Shown piece by piece: positions 9,077 to 17,964 of a stretch of 59,154 bases of DNA (position 1 is its first letter; each line of letters starts with the position of its first letter). Under the pieces are notes generated by a model that did no database searches, was not told the DNA's origin, and worked only from the letters and a program-made list of their open reading frames with translations. Both the position numbers and the translations under genes were made by a program. The stretch is taken from assembly GCA_026417035.1 (NCBI GenBank), contig JAOAEA010000019.1, positions 1 to 59,154 of the forward strand, written 5' to 3'. The stretch is from Burkholderiales bacterium (GTDB lineage Bacteria; Pseudomonadota; Gammaproteobacteria; Burkholderiales; SG8-39).

Positions 9077-9529
9077 CGTCCGCTCCCGGTGCAAAGCCGC
9101 ACTCAGTGCCGGTCGCCCCCCTGCGGCCGCGAGGCGGCGGTCCGTGAGCCGTCTGGAGCCCGCTTCGCCAGCCGTCGTCGCAGGTGGCGGGCGGCTGGTG
9201 TCCAGAGATTGCGTGGCCACTCGGGCGCCTCCCGCTGCCCGCGCGCGGGCTCCCGCGCGCTCGCCCGAACCGCTGGCGGGCCAGGGCGGCACTCGAGACG
9301 CGCGGGCGTGCCGCAGCCGCCGGTGCCGCCGCACGCAGCGGCCGTTGCGGGAGCGGCGCTCGGCGGCGCCGCTTTCCGACCCCGACCCAGAACCGGCCTC
9401 ACCCGGGCGCGCGGGCAGGATCCGCGCGGGCGCCCCGCCGGGCGGCCGTAGCCGCTTTGCGGAAGGTGCAGCGTCTGGAGGATTCCTGGGGTGTGCATGG
9501 CCCGTCGGCCGCAGGGTCGCTTCGTCCCG
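9077..9529. other. intergenic region without a convincing gene
   Basis: About 450 bp between two minus-strand genes. Open frames here translate to Arg/Ala/Pro-rich sequence without motifs. No tRNA, terminator or repeat was recognised. Confidence 0.6.
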
Positions 9530-10735
9530 TTACAGGAGCGCCTTCACCAAAGCGAGCGCGAGGTCCTTGACCGGCATCTGCAGCGCGAGCAGCGCGATCA
9601 TCGGCGCTGCGGCGGCGGCGGCGAGCGGCACGACCGCGGCCTTGCCCACGGGCACGGCCCGCATGGCCTTCACCGCTTCGTAGGCGGTGACGGTGTCGGC
9701 GACCGGGCCGAGCTCCGGCGCGCCGAGCACCGCGTCGTCGACCGTCTTCCCCTCGATCCAGCGTTCGCGCACGAGCCGTCCGTGCCGGCCGACCAGCGCG
9801 CCGTAGTCGAGCAGCGCCTGGCGCTTCGCGCGCATGAGCGGCCCAGCGAACGCGGCGAGCGGCAGCAGGAACACGGCGAGCGCCGCCGCGACGAACGCGG
9901 CCATCTCGACACGCAGCGATTGCAGCGCCAGGCCGTGGTAGACGGCGTCGTGCGCCCAGCGCGACGCGATCACGCAGCCGATCCCCAGGACGACCGGCGC
10001 GAAGAGCGGCGGCACGCGCTCGAGGAAGCCCACGCCGCCGGCGCGGTCGGGGTGAGTCGGCACGAGCGCCAGGTCGAGCCGTGCGATGCGCCACAGGAGC
10101 ACGGCAAGCAGCACGGCGCGCCAGAGCCAGGCGAGCACGAGCGTGAGATAGACCGAGCGCCCGACGTAGAGGTACCAGAGCGCGCCGAACCCCCACCGGC
10201 CGTCGCCCGCGCCGCCATCGGCCCAGTCGATCTCGTGTGCGTGGTGCACGATCTCGGAGGTGGTCGTGAACCCGAGCACCAGGCCCGCGATCACGATCCA
10301 CGGCAGCGTCCCATCGCGCAGCCTCGCGGTGGCTGCGACCGCCGCGCGAAAGCGCCCGGTCTCCGCGGGCGGGACGACGCCCGAGGCCGCGAAGTACCCG
10401 AGCAGCCGCGTGCTCGCCGCGTGCACCGGACCCTCGGCGAGGATGAGGAGCGGCACCGCGACCAGAAAGCGCGCGTGGATGCCGAAATGGGCGAGCAGCG
10501 GCTCGCCGGGGACGCCCGGCAGTGCCCGCCCGGCGTGGATGGCCCACAGGACGACCGGCAGCCAGGCGAAGAGCGACCAGAACACCGCGCGGCGCACGAG
10601 GCCGAGCCCGTGGGCCGGGATGAGCCCGACACGGCGCTGCAGGCGAAAGAGCGCGTCGCCGCGGACGAGCGAAAGCCCGAGGGCGGGATCCGCAACACCG
10701 GCCGCTGCCGGATCGGGGTCACGCGACTCCGGCAT
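9530..10735 (-). CDS. polytopic membrane protein, function unknown
   Basis: A 401-residue integral membrane protein with about six to eight hydrophobic segments. One lies near residues 48-68 (AVFWSLFAWLPVVLWAI), others near 85-100, 145-165, 195-225, 250-270 and 285-310. Soluble connecting parts are rich in Arg. It resembles hypothetical membrane proteins of beta- and gammaproteobacteria, but I cannot name a family. The ATG at 10735 gives a plausible acidic N-terminus before the first helix. A possible small gene (10719-11003) overlaps its start by 17 bp. Confidence 0.65.
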   Translation of the reverse strand: MPESRDPDPAAAGVADPALGLSLVRGDALFRLQRRVGLIPAHGLGLVRRAVFWSLFAWLPVVLWAIHAGRALPGVPGEPLLAHFGIHARFLVAVPLLILAEGPVHAASTRLLGYFAASGVVPPAETGRFRAAVAATARLRDGTLPWIVIAGLVLGFTTTSEIVHHAHEIDWADGGAGDGRWGFGALWYLYVGRSVYLTLVLAWLWRAVLLAVLLWRIARLDLALVPTHPDRAGGVGFLERVPPLFAPVVLGIGCVIASRWAHDAVYHGLALQSLRVEMAAFVAAALAVFLLPLAAFAGPLMRAKRQALLDYGALVGRHGRLVRERWIEGKTVDDAVLGAPELGPVADTVTAYEAVKAMRAVPVGKAAVVPLAAAAAAPMIALLALQMPVKDLALALVKALL

Positions 10736-11003
10736 GCCGGCTTGAGGCCGCGGCGCGCGGATGCTGCAGGGGATGCGGGGCCCGCGCGGCCAGCGGCGCC
10801 CGCGCCTCGAAGAAGCGCCCGTGGCGTCCGCAAGCGCCGTAGAGCCAGGCTGCCAGCGGGGCCGCCGCGCGCTCGACTTCGCAGGGATAGGGCAACCGCC
10901 CGCCCCGGCCACAGTAGAGGCCGTCGCGCGGAACGGCGACGGCGTGGCGGCAGCATTCGCAGCCGCGCCCCTCGCCGTGCCCGGGACGGCCAAGCGCGTC
11001 CAT
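10719..11003 (-). CDS. possible small Cys-rich protein
   Basis: A 94-codon frame upstream of and overlapping the membrane-protein gene by 17 bp. Its product contains GCECCRHAV, a YC pair and further Cys at about residues 42 and 59, which would suit metal binding. It fills the 327-bp space between the sulfatase and the membrane protein, where nothing else is seen. The upstream GGAAGGGCGAGC could serve as ribosome site. Against it: the C-terminal third is Arg/Ala/Pro-rich and codon use is less GC-biased at third positions than in its neighbours. Treat as tentative. Confidence 0.3.
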   Translation of the reverse strand: MDALGRPGHGEGRGCECCRHAVAVPRDGLYCGRGGRLPYPCEVERAAAPLAAWLYGACGRHGRFFEARAPLAARAPHPLQHPRAAASSRHAGVA

Positions 11004-11062
11004 TCCTGCTCGCCCTTCCGGTTTCGGCCGCCCGGCAGCGCGCCGTCGTCCCGGCGATGCGC

Positions 11063-12598
11063 CTACTGCTTGCTGCCGCTCGTGACCGCCTCCATGACCC
11101 GGTCGAGGTTGAAGCTGCCGGGCTTCTGGCGCGGGGGGAATTCCCGGAAACTCTGCAGCCACCGGCCGACGTACGCGCCCGCCGGCGCGATCGTCCACAT
11201 GTGCTCGATGTACCAGCGCTGATAGCCCATCGCGTGCTCGGGCTCGGCGCGCTCGAACGGATCCATGCGCAGGTTGGTGAGCAGCGGCGCGCGCAGCACC
11301 TTGAACGGATCCTGCCAGACGCGCAGGCCGTGTGACGCCTGCTCGAGGAACGTCACCTTGAGGTCGCCGTAGCGCAGCGCGGCGACGCTGCCGTCGTCGG
11401 TCCAGTAGATGAACTCCTTGCGCGGCCAGGGCGCGGCACCGCGCAGCGCCGGCCCGAGGTCGTAGCCGTCCAGGTGCACCTTGTAGCTGCGGCCGCCGAT
11501 GGTCGCGCCCTTCTTCAGGCTCTCGACGACGTCCCGGCCGCCGGCGGCGTGGACGAAGGTGGGCAGCCAGTCCTCGTGCGCGCCGATCTCGTTGATGATG
11601 GTGCCGGGCTTGACCACGCCCGGCCACCGCAGCACGAGCGGCACGCGGTAGCCGCCCTCCCAGTTGGTGTTCTTCTCGCCGCGGAACATCGTCGTGCCGC
11701 CGTCGGGCCAGGTGAACGTCTCGGCGCCGTTGTCGGTCGAGTACATGACGATGGTGTTCTCCTCGAGGCCGAGCTCCTTCAGCTTCGCGAGCAGCTGCCC
11801 GACGTGGCCGTCGTGCTCGACCATGCCGTCGGCGTAGATGCCGTAGCCGGTCTTGCCGTCCGACTCCTTCTTGAGGTGGGTGAAGATGTGCATGCGCGTC
11901 GAGTTCCACCAGATGAAGAAGGGCTTGCCGGCCTTCTTGGCGCGCTCCATGAAGTCGAGCGTCTTCGCCGTGACCTCGTCGTCGATCGTCTCCATGCGCT
12001 TGCGGGTGAGCGGTCCGGTGTCGGTGATGCGGCCGTCGGCGAAGCTGTGGATCACGCCGCGCGGGCCGAACTTCTTCCGGAACTCGGGGTTCTTCGGGTA
12101 GTCGGGGTACTCGGGCTCCTCCTCGGCGTTCAGGTGGTAGAGGTTGCCGAAGAACTCGTCGAAGCCGTGGTTGGTCGGCAGCATGTCGTCGCGGTCGCCG
12201 AGGTGGTTCTTGCCGAACTGGCCGGTCATGTAGCCCTGCGCCCTGAGCAGGGTGGCGATGGTCGGGTCTTCCTTCTTCATGCCCTCGGGCGCGCCCGGCA
12301 GGCCCACCTTGAGCAGCCCGGTGCGGATCGGCGACTGGCCGGTGATGAAGGCCGCCCGCCCGGCGGTGCAGCTCTGCTGCCCGTACCAGTCGGTGAAGAG
12401 CGCCCCTTCCCTCGCGATGCGGTCGATGTTGGGCGTCCGATAGCCCATCATGCCCATGTTGTAGGCGCTGATGTTGAACTGGCCGATGTCGTCGCCCCAG
12501 ATGACGAGGATGTTGGGCTTGCCGGCGGGCTGGGCCGCGGCGGGCAGGGTAAGCGCGGCGGCGGCGAGCGCGCCGATCAGTTGGGCAATGAATCGCAT
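11063..12598 (-). CDS. arylsulfatase (formylglycine-type sulfatase)
   Basis: A 511-residue exported sulfatase. The signal peptide is MRFIAQLIGALAAAALTLPAAAQ. The N-terminal metal site is in KPNILVIWGDDIG. The active site SCTAGRAAFITGQ carries the Cys (C-x-A-G-R variant of C-x-P-S-R) that must be converted to formylglycine. Downstream hallmarks are GYMTGQFGKNHLGD and MYSTDNGAE (second metal site). It hydrolyses sulfate esters in the periplasm, releasing sulfate. No sulfatase-maturing enzyme is present in the window. The gene is divergent from a LysR-type regulator (116 bp apart), which probably controls it. Start 12598 places the signal peptide at the N-terminus. Confidence 0.92.
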   Translation of the reverse strand: MRFIAQLIGALAAAALTLPAAAQPAGKPNILVIWGDDIGQFNISAYNMGMMGYRTPNIDRIAREGALFTDWYGQQSCTAGRAAFITGQSPIRTGLLKVGLPGAPEGMKKEDPTIATLLRAQGYMTGQFGKNHLGDRDDMLPTNHGFDEFFGNLYHLNAEEEPEYPDYPKNPEFRKKFGPRGVIHSFADGRITDTGPLTRKRMETIDDEVTAKTLDFMERAKKAGKPFFIWWNSTRMHIFTHLKKESDGKTGYGIYADGMVEHDGHVGQLLAKLKELGLEENTIVMYSTDNGAETFTWPDGGTTMFRGEKNTNWEGGYRVPLVLRWPGVVKPGTIINEIGAHEDWLPTFVHAAGGRDVVESLKKGATIGGRSYKVHLDGYDLGPALRGAAPWPRKEFIYWTDDGSVAALRYGDLKVTFLEQASHGLRVWQDPFKVLRAPLLTNLRMDPFERAEPEHAMGYQRWYIEHMWTIAPAGAYVGRWLQSFREFPPRQKPGSFNLDRVMEAVTSGSKQ

Positions 12599-12714
12599 GG
12601 GACGGTCTCCGGTGACGGGCGCGGGGGGCACGCCGCGGCGGGTGGGGAGGTTATGGCAGAGCGCGCGCGCGAGTCCAATGCCGATCCAGCATCGTTTGAT
12701 AAGCTTCGCGCATC

Positions 12715-13731
12715 ATGCTCGACCTCCGGCTCCTCCACCAGGCGGCGACGCTCGCGCGCTATCGCAACTTCGCACGCGCGGCGGCGGCCTTGCACATCAC
12801 CCAGCCCGCGCTGTCGCGCAACATCGCGAGCCTGGAGGGCGCGCTCGGGGAGAAGCTCTTCCACCGCTCCCGCCAGGGCGTCGAGCCCACCGCCTTCGGC
12901 GAGCTCCTGCTCGCGCGCGGGCGCGCGCTGCTCGAAGACGCGACCGCGCTCGAGCGCGAGTTCCGGCGCATGCGCGGCCTGGAGGTCGGCGAGGTCCGCG
13001 TCGGCGCCGGCCCCTACCCGGCCGAGCTCTCCGTCGGCGAAGCGGTCGGCCGGCTCCTCGACCGCCACCCGAGGCTCCGCGTGGACGTGACCGTCGGCGA
13101 CCTGCGCGAGCTCGGCGCCGCGCTCCTCGAGGGCAAGCTCGACCTCGTCGTCGCCGAGCTGAGCCTCGCGGAGGGCGAGCCCCGCATCGCGACCGAGCCG
13201 TTGCCCGCGCACGCGGGCGTCTTCTACTGCCGGGCCGGCCACCCGCTCCTCGCGGAGCCGGCGCCCGCGCTCGAGCGCGTCCTCGCGTTCCCCTACGCCG
13301 GAACGCGGCTCCCGCCGCGTATCGCCAAGGCATTCCTCGCGCTCGCCAAGGCGGGCGCAATCGACCCCTCGACCGGCGACTACCTGCCCCCGGTCAAGGT
13401 GGACTCGATCCGCACCGCGCGCGAAGTCGTGCTGGCGAGCGACGCGGTGAGCGCCGCACCGCTGCCCCTGATCGCGGCGGAGATCGACGCGGGACGGCTC
13501 GCCGCGCTGCCGCTGCGGCTGCCCTGGCTGAAGACGGGCTACGGGCTCGTCTATCTCCGCGACCGCCCGCTCTCCCCTGCCGCGGAGGCGCTCGCTGCCG
13601 AGGTGCGGCGCGTGGAGGCGGAGCTCGTCGCCGAGACCGATCGGTTGCAGCCGGTCCCGGCACCGGCGCGAGGTGCGCGCACGGCGCGAAAGCTGCCGTC
13701 ACGCCGCGCCAGCGCACGCTCGCCGCAATGA
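12715..13731 (+). CDS. LysR-family transcriptional regulator
   Basis: A 338-residue LTTR. The winged helix-turn-helix occupies residues 1-60 (LLHQAATLARYRNFARAAAA, then ITQPALSRNIASLE), with an effector-binding domain behind it. Transcribed away from the arylsulfatase gene, with a shared 116-bp intergenic region where such regulators typically bind. Its last codons overlap the next gene, an MFS transporter (ATGA), so both are co-translated. Sulfur starvation or a sulfate-ester inducer is a reasonable but untested signal. Confidence 0.9.
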   Translation: MLDLRLLHQAATLARYRNFARAAAALHITQPALSRNIASLEGALGEKLFHRSRQGVEPTAFGELLLARGRALLEDATALEREFRRMRGLEVGEVRVGAGPYPAELSVGEAVGRLLDRHPRLRVDVTVGDLRELGAALLEGKLDLVVAELSLAEGEPRIATEPLPAHAGVFYCRAGHPLLAEPAPALERVLAFPYAGTRLPPRIAKAFLALAKAGAIDPSTGDYLPPVKVDSIRTAREVVLASDAVSAAPLPLIAAEIDAGRLAALPLRLPWLKTGYGLVYLRDRPLSPAAEALAAEVRRVEAELVAETDRLQPVPAPARGARTARKLPSRRASARSPQ

Positions 13732-14975
13732 CGGGCGCGAGCGCGAGCGCGCGGGCGAAGGGGGCGCGCGGCGCCACGGCGTCGTGGGTGCTCTACGACG
13801 TCGCGAGCTCCGCCTACGCGCTCATGATCCCGAGCGTCGCGTACGCGGTGTACTTCCGCGCCCACGTCCTCGAGGACTCGCCGGCGGCCGACGCGATCTG
13901 GGGCATGGCGGTGGCGCTGCCGCTCGTCGTCGCCGGCCTCCTCGCGCCCCTGCTCGGGGCCGTGGCCGACCTCTCGGGAAACCGCCGGCGCCTGCTCGCC
14001 CTCGCGACCGTCGCGAGCGCCACCGCGACCATGTTCATGGCCGGCGTGGGCAAGGGCGACGTGCTCCTCGGCGTGGGGCTCTTCTTCGTCGCGCACCTCG
14101 GCTACATGGTCGCGACGGGCCTCTACGACTCCTACCTGCCGCTGATCGCGCCGCCCGGGCGCGCCGCCCGCCTCTCGTCGCTCGGCTGGGGGGTGGGCTA
14201 CCTCGGCGGCATCGCCGTGTTCCTCCTGACGTTGCCGCTCACGCGCGAGGGCCTGTCGGACGCGACCGCCCGGACCTTCGCCCAGACGTTCGCCGTCACC
14301 GGCGCCTTCTACCTCTTGCTCGCGCTGCCCGCGCTCGCGCGCCTGCCGGCGCGCGCGATCCCTGCGGGGCGCGCCGACGCCGGCACGGCGTACCGGCGCA
14401 TCCGGGAGACGGTGCGCGGATGGCGCGCCGATGTCGAGGTGCCGAAGTTCCTCGCCGCGTACTACCTCATCAACGACGCGGTCGTCTCGATCGCGGTGTT
14501 CACGCCCATCTTCCTCCGGACCACCTTCGGGACGGGCGTGCAGGAACTCCTCGCCCTGACGCTCGTGTTCAACGCGATCGCGCTGCCGGCGACCCTCGCG
14601 TTCGGCTGGCTCGGCGACCGCTGGTCGCAGCGCGGCGCGATCTACGCGACGCTCGCCGTCTGGGCGGCCGTTCTCGCGGTCATGGGCTTCGGTACCGGGG
14701 CGTGGGTACCGCTCACGGTCGCTCTCCTGCTCGGCCTGGTGCTCGGGTCGACGCAGTCGCTCTGCCGGAGTCTCTTCGCGCGCATGGTGCCGACCGAGCG
14801 CGCGTCCGAGTACTTCGGCTTCCACAGCCTCGTCGGCAAGGTCTCCACCGCGCTCGGCCCGCTCGTCTTCGGGCTGGTGAGCACGGTGACGGGCGAGCAG
14901 CGGCTCGCGATGCTCTCGCTCGGTCTCTTCTTCGCGGCCGGCGCGGCGATCCTGGCGACGGTGCGGCTGCGCTAG
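13728..14975 (+). CDS. MFS transporter, UMF1/Atg22-like family
   Basis: A 415-residue inner-membrane carrier with about twelve transmembrane segments. The opening SWVLYDVASSAYALMIPSV and the A-motif-like ADLSGNRRRLL resemble the UMF1 (Atg22-like) branch of the major facilitator superfamily, as does YDSYLPLIAPP. A second A-motif-like loop is GWLGDRWSQRGA. The ATG overlaps the LysR stop by 4 bp, giving the unit LysR-MFS opposite the sulfatase. It may import or export a compound connected with sulfatase activity; the substrate cannot be deduced. Confidence 0.85.
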   Translation: MTGASASARAKGARGATASWVLYDVASSAYALMIPSVAYAVYFRAHVLEDSPAADAIWGMAVALPLVVAGLLAPLLGAVADLSGNRRRLLALATVASATATMFMAGVGKGDVLLGVGLFFVAHLGYMVATGLYDSYLPLIAPPGRAARLSSLGWGVGYLGGIAVFLLTLPLTREGLSDATARTFAQTFAVTGAFYLLLALPALARLPARAIPAGRADAGTAYRRIRETVRGWRADVEVPKFLAAYYLINDAVVSIAVFTPIFLRTTFGTGVQELLALTLVFNAIALPATLAFGWLGDRWSQRGAIYATLAVWAAVLAVMGFGTGAWVPLTVALLLGLVLGSTQSLCRSLFARMVPTERASEYFGFHSLVGKVSTALGPLVFGLVSTVTGEQRLAMLSLGLFFAAGAAILATVRLR

Positions 14976-15007
14976 CGGCCGCCATCGGGCGCCGCGCGGC
15001 GGCCGCC

Positions 15008-15595
15008 TCACTTCTTCGCCGCGGGCTTCGGCGCGTCCTCGACGGCGATCGCGAGCGCCTCGTTGTAGACGGCGCGCACCTGGTCGCCCGGCTTGATGTC
15101 CCTGAGGAGCGCCGGATCCTTGACCTTGAGCTCGACGACGTTCCCCGCCGGACCCTTGAGCGAGACCATCTGGCTCTTCGCATCGACCGCGACGACGTTG
15201 GCGGTGATCGTCGTCTGCTGCGCCACCACGCCGGCCGGCTTGTCGCCCGGCAGCTTCGTCGTGACGGGCGCGGTCTGCGTCGCCTCGCGGATCGCGCCGG
15301 AAGACTTCTCGAGCGCGATCGCGATCGACTGCATGTACTTCAGCACCAGCACGTCCCCGACCTTGACGTTGTCGAAGCGCGTGACGCTCGGGTCCACTCT
15401 CAGCACGACGCTGCGGCCCTCGGGGCCCTGCACCGTGGCGAGGCGGTTCGCGCGGTCGATCGCCGTGATCTTGCCGGTGACGGTCACGGCCTCGGCGGCG
15501 CCGGCGGCGTCCGTGACCCGCGGCGCCTGCTGCGCGTGGGCGGAAACGGCGAGCGCGAACCCGGCGGCGAGCGCCGCCCGGAGAACGGTTTTCAT
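15008..15595 (-). CDS. exported protein with two tandem beta-rich repeats
   Basis: A 195-residue periplasmic protein with a Sec signal peptide (MKTVLRAALAAGFALAVSAHA). It holds two homologous halves of about 60 residues. The first runs from VTGKITAIDRANRLATVQG to IAIALE (about 39-101). The second runs from ITANVVAVDAKSQMVSLKG to LAIAVE (about 130-187). Both show the same pattern: I-x-A-[IV]-D near the start, a GP-[EA]-G turn, VVxLxV, and a G-D-x-[VL] turn before the end. This suggests an OB-like fold duplicated within the gene. Function unknown. Confidence 0.7.
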   Translation of the reverse strand: MKTVLRAALAAGFALAVSAHAQQAPRVTDAAGAAEAVTVTGKITAIDRANRLATVQGPEGRSVVLRVDPSVTRFDNVKVGDVLVLKYMQSIAIALEKSSGAIREATQTAPVTTKLPGDKPAGVVAQQTTITANVVAVDAKSQMVSLKGPAGNVVELKVKDPALLRDIKPGDQVRAVYNEALAIAVEDAPKPAAKK

Positions 15596-15676
15596 GGGGA
15601 TCCCTTCGGAGAGTTGAGGAGAGGCCGCGGCGCGGGTCGCACCGGCGGCGCGGGCGCGATTATAGCCCCACGCCCC

Positions 15677-17038
15677 TCACCGAGCCGCGGCGGCGAGTTG
15701 TCGCGCAAGCGCGTTGTGGCGCGCGGCGTGCGCCGCCGCGTCGAAGCGCGTGAATTCGCCCCCGCGGACGACGACGCGGCCGTTCACGACGACGAGCGAC
15801 GCCCGCCGCGGCGAACAGAACGCCAGCGCCGCGACCGGGTCGGCGAGCGCGCCCGCGTGCTCGATGGCAGAGACGTCGAAGGCCACGATGTCGGCGGCCA
15901 TGCCCGGCGCGAGGGCACCGATGTCGTCGCGGCCGAGCACCGCCGCGCCGCCGCGCGTGGCAAGACGCAGCGCCTCGCGCGCGCTCATCGCGGCCGGGCC
16001 GAAGCCCACGCGCGCGAGGAGCATCGCCTGCCGCGCCTCGGCGAGCATCCCGCCCGAGTCGTTCGACGCGGCTCCGTCCACCCCCAGGCCGACGCGCACG
16101 CCGGCATCGAGCATCCGCCGCACCGGCGCGATGCCCGAGGCAAGGCGCATGTTCGACGTCGGGCAGTGCGCGACGCCGGTCCCCGTCGCCGCGAAGCGCC
16201 CGATGCCCGGGCCGTCGAGCTTCACGCAGTGCGCGTGCCAGACGTCGTCGCCGAGCCAGCCGAGCCGCTCGCAGTACTCGGCGGGCGTGCAACCGTGGTG
16301 CGCGCGGGTGTACGCGACGTCGTCGTCGTTCTCCGCGAGGTGGGTGTGCAGGCGCACGCCGTAGTGGCGCGCCATGCGCGCGGTCTCCCGCATGAGGTCG
16401 TCGGACACGGTGAACGGCGAACACGGCGCGAGCGCGACGCGCAGCATCGCGTGCCGCGCCGCGTCGTGGAACGTCTCCACCACGCGCTGCATGTCGGCCA
16501 GGACCGCTGCGTCGCGCTCGACGAGCGCGTCCGGCGGCAGGCCGCCCTGCGAGGCGCCGAGCGTCATCGCGCCGCGGCAGGCGTGGAAGCGCATGCCGAT
16601 CTCCCGCGCCGCCGCGATCGCGTCGTCGAGACGCGCGCCGTTCGGGTAGAGGTAGAGGTGGTCGCTGGACGTCGTGCAGCCCGAGGCGAGGAGCTCCGCC
16701 ATCGCGGTGAGCGCCGAGACGCGCACCATCTCGGGCGTGATGCCGCTCCACACCGGGTAGAGGCGCGCGAGCCAGGCGAAGAGCTCGGCGTCCTGCGCGC
16801 CGGGGAACGCGCGCGTGAGGGTCTGGAAGAAGTGGTGGTGCGTGTTGACGAGCCCGGGGAGCACCACGTGGCCCGCGAGGTCGATCACGGCGTCGGCGGT
16901 GGCGGGAAGCTCCGCCGCGCTGCCCACCGCGGCGATCGCGTTCCCGCGCACGAGCACCCCGCCGCCGGCGATCTCGCGCCCGGCGTCGTCCATGGTGGCG
17001 ACGGCGAGCGCGTTCCTGAGGAGGAGCGTCTCAGGCAA
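15677..17038 (-). CDS. amidohydrolase, 8-oxoguanine deaminase-like
   Basis: A 453-residue metal-dependent hydrolase of the amidohydrolase superfamily (cytosine/guanine deaminase-AtzB/TrzN branch). Metal ligands are visible: HHH in LPGLVNTHHHFFQTLTRAFP, His in LHTHLAEN, His in VAHCPTSNMRLASG and Asp in GVDGAASND. The block HHHFFQTLTRAFPGAQD matches 8-oxoguanine deaminases of the Pseudomonas type, which turn 8-oxoguanine into urate. Atrazine-chlorohydrolase-like homologues share much of this, so the substrate is inferred. Standalone gene on the minus strand. Confidence 0.82.
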   Translation of the reverse strand: MPETLLLRNALAVATMDDAGREIAGGGVLVRGNAIAAVGSAAELPATADAVIDLAGHVVLPGLVNTHHHFFQTLTRAFPGAQDAELFAWLARLYPVWSGITPEMVRVSALTAMAELLASGCTTSSDHLYLYPNGARLDDAIAAAREIGMRFHACRGAMTLGASQGGLPPDALVERDAAVLADMQRVVETFHDAARHAMLRVALAPCSPFTVSDDLMRETARMARHYGVRLHTHLAENDDDVAYTRAHHGCTPAEYCERLGWLGDDVWHAHCVKLDGPGIGRFAATGTGVAHCPTSNMRLASGIAPVRRMLDAGVRVGLGVDGAASNDSGGMLAEARQAMLLARVGFGPAAMSAREALRLATRGGAAVLGRDDIGALAPGMAADIVAFDVSAIEHAGALADPVAALAFCSPRRASLVVVNGRVVVRGGEFTRFDAAAHAARHNALARQLAAAAR

Positions 17039-17157
17039 GCCGAGGCTCCGGGGCGGCGGCGAGCCGCCGGCGCACCGCGCTCGCGCTGCTCGGGTGTCGG
17101 TCGGGTGTCATGCCTGCGTTCCGCCCGGACTCTAGCAAACGCCGCCCGGCGCCGGCG

Positions 17158-17964
17158 TCACGCCGGCGCGCGCGGCTTGAGCTGCGCGGCGGGCGTGAAG
17201 AACGTGCGCCGGTAGGCCTGCACCGCGATCGCCGCGGTGATGCCGGTCGCCGCGGTGAGCATGAACATCACCACGAGCTGGTAGCGCACCGCGAGCGCGG
17301 GATCGGCGCCGGCGAGGATCTGGCCGGTCATCATGCCCGGCAGCGACACCACGCCGACGACGGCGAGCGCATTCACCGCGGGGATCATCGCCGCGACGGT
17401 CGCACGGCGCGCGGCTTCGGCGCTCGCCTGCCCGGGCGTCGCGCCGAGCGCGAGCCAAGCTTCGACCTCGGCGCGGTGCGCGTCCATTTCCGAGGCGAGG
17501 CGCTCCAGCGCGAGAGCCGCCGCGTTCATCGAGTTGGCGACGATCATCCCGAAGAGCGGGATGAGGTAGCGCGGGTTGTACCAGGGGCTCACGTGGATCA
17601 CGACCGCCGTCACGTAGGCGAGCGTGAGGCCCGCGCCGGCGAGGATCGCGAGGCCGGCGATCGGCAGGATCGTCCGCCGCTCGGCGGCGCCCTTCGCCTG
17701 GCGCCGCGCCGCGGTGTGCGTCGCCACGGCGACCATCAGGCCGAGCACCGCGAGCACGAGGTACCAGCGGTCGGCGGCGAAGAGCCACACGAGTACGTAG
17801 CCCACCGCGACGAGCTGCACCGTGGCGCGGATCGCGCCGACGACGAGGCCCTTGCCGAGGCCGAGCCGCTGCCACAGCGACAGCGCGAGCGCAACGAGCA
17901 CCAGCACTGCGGCCGCCATCAGCCGCAGCCACGAAATGTCGAAGGGATGCAGCTCGCCGCTCAC
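17158..17964 (-). CDS. fetB: iron-export ABC transporter permease, FetB-like (UPF0014)
   Basis: A 268-residue membrane protein with about six or seven helices. The family pattern is clear in GLGKGLVVGAIRATVQLVAVGYVL and in the conserved cytoplasmic block ALERLASEMDAHRAEVEAWLALGATPGQA. The block VVGVVSLPGMMTGQILAG is also typical. FetAB exports iron and raises resistance to oxidative stress in E. coli. The start overlaps the stop of the ATPase gene by 4 bp, so the two form an operon. Confidence 0.88.
   Translation of the reverse strand: MSGELHPFDISWLRLMAAAVLVLVALALSLWQRLGLGKGLVVGAIRATVQLVAVGYVLVWLFAADRWYLVLAVLGLMVAVATHTAARRQAKGAAERRTILPIAGLAILAGAGLTLAYVTAVVIHVSPWYNPRYLIPLFGMIVANSMNAAALALERLASEMDAHRAEVEAWLALGATPGQASAEAARRATVAAMIPAVNALAVVGVVSLPGMMTGQILAGADPALAVRYQLVVMFMLTAATGITAAIAVQAYRRTFFTPAAQLKPRAPA

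Noticed and set aside
13673-17215. A plus-strand open frame of about 1180 codons across the MFS, exported-protein and amidohydrolase genes.
   Set aside because: It shifts through three well-supported genes on both strands and has no recognisable domain.
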